Positions 58,765-64,000 of a stretch of DNA of 64,000 bases are shown in pieces. The stretch comes from Trematomus loennbergii (Eukaryota; Chordata; Actinopteri; Perciformes; Nototheniidae), in assembly GCA_012861695.1 (NCBI GenBank), contig JAAOOA010000130.1, positions 86,001 to 150,000 on the forward strand. Direction: 5' to 3'. Below the pieces are notes generated by a model. That model ran no database searches. It was not told the origin of the DNA and was given only the letters and a program-made list of their open reading frames with translations. Position 1 is the stretch's first letter, and every line of letters begins with the position of its first letter. Both the position numbers and the translations under genes were made by a program.

Positions 58765-61438
58765 TGACCCGTTAAACTGTTAAAACCTGTCTGTCTCTCG
58801 AACCTGTCTCACTCACTACAAACACGTCACTAAAAGTTGTTACCCGCCATCCACTCGGTTAATAAACGCGCCCACAGGAAGCGCAGTCAAAGCGTTAAAG
58901 TCCCATTGTTGTTGTTGTTGTTGTTAACTTGTTGTTTGTTCTCTGTTTCTGTGCGGCTGTTTGAGTTTCAGTTGATCCCAGTGCTGCGTTCACGGTCTTT
59001 CCGTAAACTACAACACCGAGCCCCCAGGAAGTGAGCTGGACGTTGAAACCATGTTGAAACACATATTTGGAATGGCGTAGTGGCCAAATGGTGGTACTGC
59101 AGCCTCCGTGAACGGGTGGGAAGTAACTCATGATAATAATAATAAATTACATTTATTATAGCGCATTTCAAGGGACCCAAGGCCGCTTTACATGCTGTGA
59201 ACAAACAAACAAACAAGTTGGGCAAATAATAAAGTAAACATTCAATATATACTAGCAGTGTGAGATTAACTAAGTACATTTAGTCAAGTAGTTAAATACA
59301 ATTTTGAGGTACTTGTGCTTTACTTCAGTATTTCCATTTTATGCTACTAGATTTAATCAGAGGTGTTAAAAGTACTCAGATCGTGTACTTGAGTAAAAGT
59401 TTAAGTACTCGGATCTTGTACTTGAGTAAAAGTAGAAATACTCAGATCTTGTACTAAAAGTCCTCATTCAAAATGTTCCTCAAGTACAAGTACAAAAATA
59501 TTAGCATCAAAATATACTTAAAGTACCAAAAGTAAAAGTAGTCATTCTGTTGCTTAAGTACTTGAGTAAATATACTTAGTTACTTGTTACTAACTCTTTC
59601 AGTCACAAACAGGTCAAATGATATGTTTTAGAAAAAGGAATTGTCTCTGCATTTAATCTCATTTTCAGAGAAGGCAAGTTGTGAAAATACACTCATTAAC
59701 TTTCCTAATAAATCATTTGAATAAGTCTCAAAGTCTATAAACCATGGTGATCACAACATGCAAACATGAATTGTTTATAATTTAATATTAACGTCATATT
59801 TTAAAGACGAAATAAGGAAACAGAACTTCCTAATCAGTAAGAATAATATATAATAGTGTAAAAATGATTCACTCAAGGCTCAGTACGAGGTGTTCAAGGT
59901 CTCATTTAAATGCTGTTACTAATCTTTAAGGATCTGTTCGTGTACTTCCCTTTTCTGACACCAACTTCCTGTTAGACATTAACAAACTTTATCTGATATA
60001 TTTTCAGCAACCTGACGGACACGCTGTGCACGGAAACACTTTCAAAGACTGCAAAACACGGTGATTTCTAAACTTTATACAGAGTGTAAACATGTTTCTC
60101 ATTTACAGTATAAGGAGATTTAAAGACTTTTCACCGATGTTGGTTACTCTCTCATATTTCCCAGGGTCCTTGAAAGCAGCAACAGCCAGCCCCATGGTGA
60201 TGTCATCAGCTGGGTGTCAAATTCAACTCAGGGGAGGAAGTATTCAGAGACTTTACTGCAGTACAAGTACTAATACTACACTGTACACATACTCTGTCAC
60301 TATAAAAGTACTAATACCACACTGTACAAATACTCTGTCACTATAAAAGTACTCGTAACTCAATGTACAAATACTCTGTCCCAGTAAAAGTACTTGTAAC
60401 TCAATGTAAGAATACTCTGTCACAGTAAAAGTACTCGTAACTCAATGTACAAATACTCTGTCCCAGTAAAAGTACTTGTAACTCAATGTACAAATACTCT
60501 GTCCCAGTAAAAGTACTCGTAACTCAATGTACAAATACTCTGTCCCAGTAAAAGTACTCGTAACTCAATGTAAGAATACTCTGTCCCAGTAAAAGTACTC
60601 GTAACTCAATGTACAAATACTCTGTCACAGTAAAAGTACTCGTAACTCAATGTAAGAATACTCTGTCCCAGTAAAAGTACTTGTAACTCAATGTACAAAT
60701 ACTCTGTCCAGTAAAAGTACTTGTAACTCAATGTACAAATACTCTGTCCCAGTAAAAGTACTCGTAACTCAATGTACAAATACTCTGTCACAGTAAAAGT
60801 ACTCGTAACTCAATGTAAGAATACTCTGTCACAGTAAAAGTACTCGTAACTCAATGTACAAATACTCTGTCCCAGTAAAAGTACTCGTAACTCAATGTAA
60901 GAATACTCTGTCACAGTAAAAGTACTCGTAACTCAATGTAGGAATACTCTGTCACAGTAAAAGTACTCGTAACTCAATGTAGGAATACTCTGTCACAGTA
61001 AAAGTACTCGTAACTCAATGTAAGAATACTCTGTCACAGTAAAAGTACTCGTAACTCAATGTAAGAATACTACTTTTAGGACGTCAAAATATTGTTGATT
61101 CAGAAAAAAAGCAAAACGACCAGTTGTGGAGGAAGTATTGAGAAACTTTACTGCAGTAGAAGTATTAATACCACAGCTTTAAATAAAAGTACTGCATTCA
61201 AAAAATAAATGACAATATTTAGAGTTCAAAGAAGTACTTCTTTTTGAGGCAGAAAAAAACCCAAAACCATAAAAATTCTGTTTTTAAATCTCTTCATTTG
61301 TTCTTACAGTTCCCACACATGTCCATCACTGATAAAGGAGCTTTAAAGCAGACAAACAAATAAAAAAATCAGTTTTTTTAACCTCCGTGTGTTCCTCGTG
61401 TAAACGCCAGCTTCTCCTGAAACCCAAAGCAGTTCTCC
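58765..61438. other. nfatc3-dus2 intergenic region with repeats
   Basis: 59134-59195 holds the TTATAGCGCATTTCAAGG dispersed repeat. 59363-59600 holds another copy of the ACTCAGATC-family element. 60234-61200 holds a related element with a 41-bp array. The nfatc3 promoter should lie just above 58765. No additional gene is seen. Confidence 0.6.
60270..61065. repeat. 41-bp minisatellite within a transposon-derived segment
   Basis: About 19 copies of a unit with AAATACTCTGTCCCAGTAAA and AGTACTCGTAACTCAATGTA. CCCAG/CACAG and CAAAT/AGAAT variants alternate. GGAGGAAGTATTCAGAGACT precedes it and a similar GGAGGAAGTATTGAGAAACT follows near 61128. Confidence 0.95.
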
Positions 61439-63735
61439 TTAGCTCTTCTCTGGAGGCGTGTTTGCGTTTTGATCGTCTCCGTTGACATGTAGTGTTTCCT
61501 CCTCCTGCCGCATGTCGCCCGAGTGTCTCTTGCTGCTCTGCTCTTCTTCTGTGGTGCCGTTGGTCCTCCCGTCTCTCTTCCTCTTGCAGACCAGGTCCGA
61601 CTCTTCGTCTCCGATTCGACCCTCCGGTATTCCCAGAACTCGGAGACACACCACGGAGGCCGCCTGCTCGGCAAACTTCTTCGACTTCTCCCTGAAAAGC
61701 AGAGAAAACCTTTACTCAAGTAGAAGTACACATATCCTTTACTCAAGTAGAAGTACACATACCCTTTACTCAAGTAGAAGTACACACTCCTTTACTCAAG
61801 TAGAAGGACACACATCCTTTACTCAAGTAGAAGTACACACATCCTTCACTCAAGTAGAAGTACACACATCCTTCACTCAAGTAGAAGTACACACATCCTT
61901 TACTCAAGTAGAAGTACACACATCCTTTACTCAAGTAGAAGTACACACATCCTTTACTCAAGTAGAAGTACACATATCCTTCACTCAAGTAGAAGTACAC
62001 ATATCCTTTACTCAAGTAGAAGTACACACATCCTTTACTCAAGTAGAAGTACACACATCCTTTACTCAAGTAGAAGTACACACATCCTTCACTCAAGTAG
62101 AAGTACACACATCCTTTACTCAAGTAGAAGTACACATATCCTTTACTCAAGTAGAAGTACACACATCCTTTACTCAAGTAGAAGTACACACATCCTTCAC
62201 TCAAGTAGAAGTACACATATCCTTCACTCAAGTAGAAGTACACATATCCTTTACTCAAGTAGAAGTACACATATCCTTTACTCAAGTAGAAGTACACATA
62301 TCCTTTACTCAAGTAGAAGTACACACATCCTTTACTCAAGTAGAAGTACACACATCCTTTACTCAAGTAGAAGTACACATATCCTTTACTCAAGTAGAAG
62401 TACACATATCCTTTACTCAAGTAGAAGTACACACATCCTTTACTCAAGTAGAAGTACACACATCCTTCACTCAAGTAGAAGTACACATATCCTTTACTCA
62501 AGTAGAAGTACACATATCCTTTACTCAAGTAGAAGTACACACATCCTTCACTCAAGTAGAAGTACACACATCCTTTACTCAAGTAGAAGTACACACATCC
62601 TTTACTCAAGTAGAAGTACACACATCCTTTACTCAAGTAGAAGTACACACATCCTTTACTCAAGTAGAAGTACACACATCCTTTACTCAAGTAGAAGTAC
62701 AGACATCCTTTACTCAAGTAGAAGTACAGACATACTTTACTCAAGTAGAAGTACACACATCCTTTACTCAAGTAGAAGTACACACATCCTTTACTCAAGT
62801 AGAAGTACACACATCCTTTACTCAAGTAGAAGTACACATATCCTTTACTCAAGTAGAAGTACACATATCCTTCACTCAAGTAGAAGTACACACATCCTTT
62901 ACTCAAGTAGAAGTACAGACATACTTTACTCAGTAGAAGTACACACATCCTTTACTCAAGTAGAAGTACACACTCCTTTACTCAAGTAGAAGTACACACA
63001 TCCTTTACTCAAGTAGAAGTACACACATCCTTCACTCAAGTAGAAGTACACACATCCTTTACTCAAGTAGAAGTACACATATCCTTCACTCAAGTAGAAG
63101 TACACACATCCTTTACTCAAGTAGAAGTACACACATCCTTTCTCAAGTAGAAGTACACATATCCTTTACTCAAGTAGAAGTACACACATCCTTCACTCAA
63201 GTAGAAGTACACACATCCTTCACTCAAGTAGAAGTACACATATCCTTCACTCAAGTAGAAGTACACACATCCTTCACTCAAGTAGAAGTACACACATCCT
63301 TCACTCAAGTAGAAGTACACACATCCTTCACTCAAGTAGAAGTACACACATCCTTCACTCAAGTAGAAGTACACACATCCTTTACTCAAGTAGAAGTACA
63401 CATATCCTTTACTCAAGTAGAAGTACACACATCCTTTACTCAAGTAGAAGTACAGATACTCGTGTTTAAAAATACTCTGGTAAAAGTAGAAGTACTGACT
63501 AAACTTCTTTACTCAAGTCAAAGTAAAGAGGGCTTTGAAATGTACTTCAGTAGAAAGTACCCATAACTAGCAGCTGCTTTAAAGAGTACCTGACCTCCCT
63601 TTAGATTATTTGTTATATTTATTGGTAGTAATTGTTATTGTTATTGTTGTTGTTGTTCTGACCAGAGTGAAGATCTGAATCTCTTCCCTGCAAACGTCAC
63701 CGTGGACTGAAGCCTCGATCCAGAGAGCGCTGCAC
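61439..63735 (-). CDS. dus2: tRNA-dihydrouridine(20) synthase 2, C-terminal exons (partial)
   Basis: DUS2 reduces uridine to dihydrouridine in the D loop of tRNAs, using FMN and NAD(P)H. Only the last two coding exons are here, on the minus strand. 63735-63663 reads VQRSLDRGF and, after a one-base frame change near 63708, STVTFAGKRFRSSLW. 61691-61439 reads EKSKKFAEQAASVVCLRVLG then IPEGRIGDEESDLVCKRKRD, and ends TPPEKS before the stop. The order matches the C-terminus of vertebrate DUS2, after its double-stranded-RNA-binding domain. The catalytic part lies beyond the window edge. The intron between them is an array of a 27-bp unit. dus2 lies upstream of nfatc3 on the same strand, as in mammals. 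Confidence 0.9.
61706..63478. repeat. dus2: 27-bp minisatellite in a dus2 intron
   Basis: About 65 copies of a unit with TTTACTCAAGTAGAAGTACA then CACATCC, with CACATATCC and TTCACTC variants. It starts about 15 bases from the last-exon acceptor and fills nearly all the intron. The period of 27 gives spurious 484- and 392-residue frames on the two strands. The far end runs into TE sequence (GGTAAAAGTAGAAGTACTGA). Confidence 0.98.
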
Positions 63736-63759
63736 CTGAGACAGGAAGAGGAGCCAGAG

Positions 63760-63853
63760 CTGAGTGTGTGTGTGTGTTGTGTGTGAGTGTGAGTGTGTGT
63801 GTGAGTGTGTGTGTGTGAGTGTGTGAGTGTGAGTGTGAGTGTGTGTGAGTGTG

Positions 63854-63888
<35 letters not shown>

Positions 63889-64000
63889 GTGTGTGAGTGT
63901 GAGTGTGAGTGTGTGTGTGTGTCTAATGAGTGTGTGTGTGTGTCTAAGTGAGTGTGTGTGTGTCTAAGTGAGTGTGTGTGTGTGTCTAAGTGAGTGTGTG
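63760..64000. repeat. GT/GTGA microsatellite, runs off the window
   Basis: GTGTGT and GTGAGT repeats, with GTCTAAGTGAGTGTGT blocks near the end, in the next dus2 intron. Confidence 0.95.

Noticed and set aside
61482..62948. ORFs of 484 (+) and 392 (-) residues
   Set aside because: They come from a 27-bp satellite whose period is divisible by three. They overlap a dus2 exon only by chance.

Overview
The window is nuclear DNA from a teleost fish. The evidence is a fish-type NLR gene (FISNA-NACHT, 174-bp LRR exons, B30.2 exon), the linked pair nfatc3 and dus2 on one strand, and many transposon families typical of teleosts. Only four protein-coding loci and one TRIM-like pseudogene are visible. 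Most of the rest is transposable elements and tandem repeats.

Layout. 1-3625: sparse sequence with two GACTCG-rich arrays, a CRE-centred foldback and a 578-bp hAT element with a perfect 8-bp target duplication. 3626-13969 (+): an NLR gene broken by several frameshifts. Its introns hold an internally deleted L1/Tx1-type LINE (about 6.8-9.5 kb) and a second, reversed Tx1-group LINE lying between two GA/TC microsatellites (10.9-12.9 kb). 15422-17090: an LTR-like unit with a proline-rich ORF and a common teleost repeat. 17331-24248: a nested hAT complex. An outer hAT holds a fragment of a second element, which holds a 4.7-kb hAT with a nearly whole transposase; a Harbinger-like element sits in another part of the outer copy. 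24471-26602: a TTAA-flanked, Kolobok-like element. 26640-27030: an AGCTAA-rich array. 27095-28895: another hAT-type element. 30266-31522 (-): TRIM-like pseudogene. 32991-35111 (+): pdcd2l, whose first intron is almost wholly one transposon.

40721-58764 (-): nfatc3, a calcineurin-regulated Rel-family transcription factor. It is reconstructed here as 11 coding exons with the calcineurin docking motif, SP repeats, the complete Rel homology region and the C-terminal tail. Minisatellites fill its 3' flank and many of its introns, with units of 26, 11, 12, 21, 12 and 57 bp. The 26-bp array starts at the stop codon. 61439-63735 (-): the last two visible exons of dus2 (tRNA-dihydrouridine synthase 2), separated by a 1.8-kb array of a 27-bp unit. 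The same neighbours, in the same orientation, are found in mammals.

The conserved genes pdcd2l, nfatc3 and dus2 also carry small indels, often in short homopolymers. Some frameshifts across the window may therefore be consensus errors, so 'pseudogene' calls here are provisional. I found no operon, CRISPR array, rRNA or intact tRNA gene. The most unusual things are the minisatellite load of nfatc3, the inverted 57-bp arrays, three minisatellites apparently grown from one transposon family, the LINE inside a TC microsatellite, and the nested transposons.
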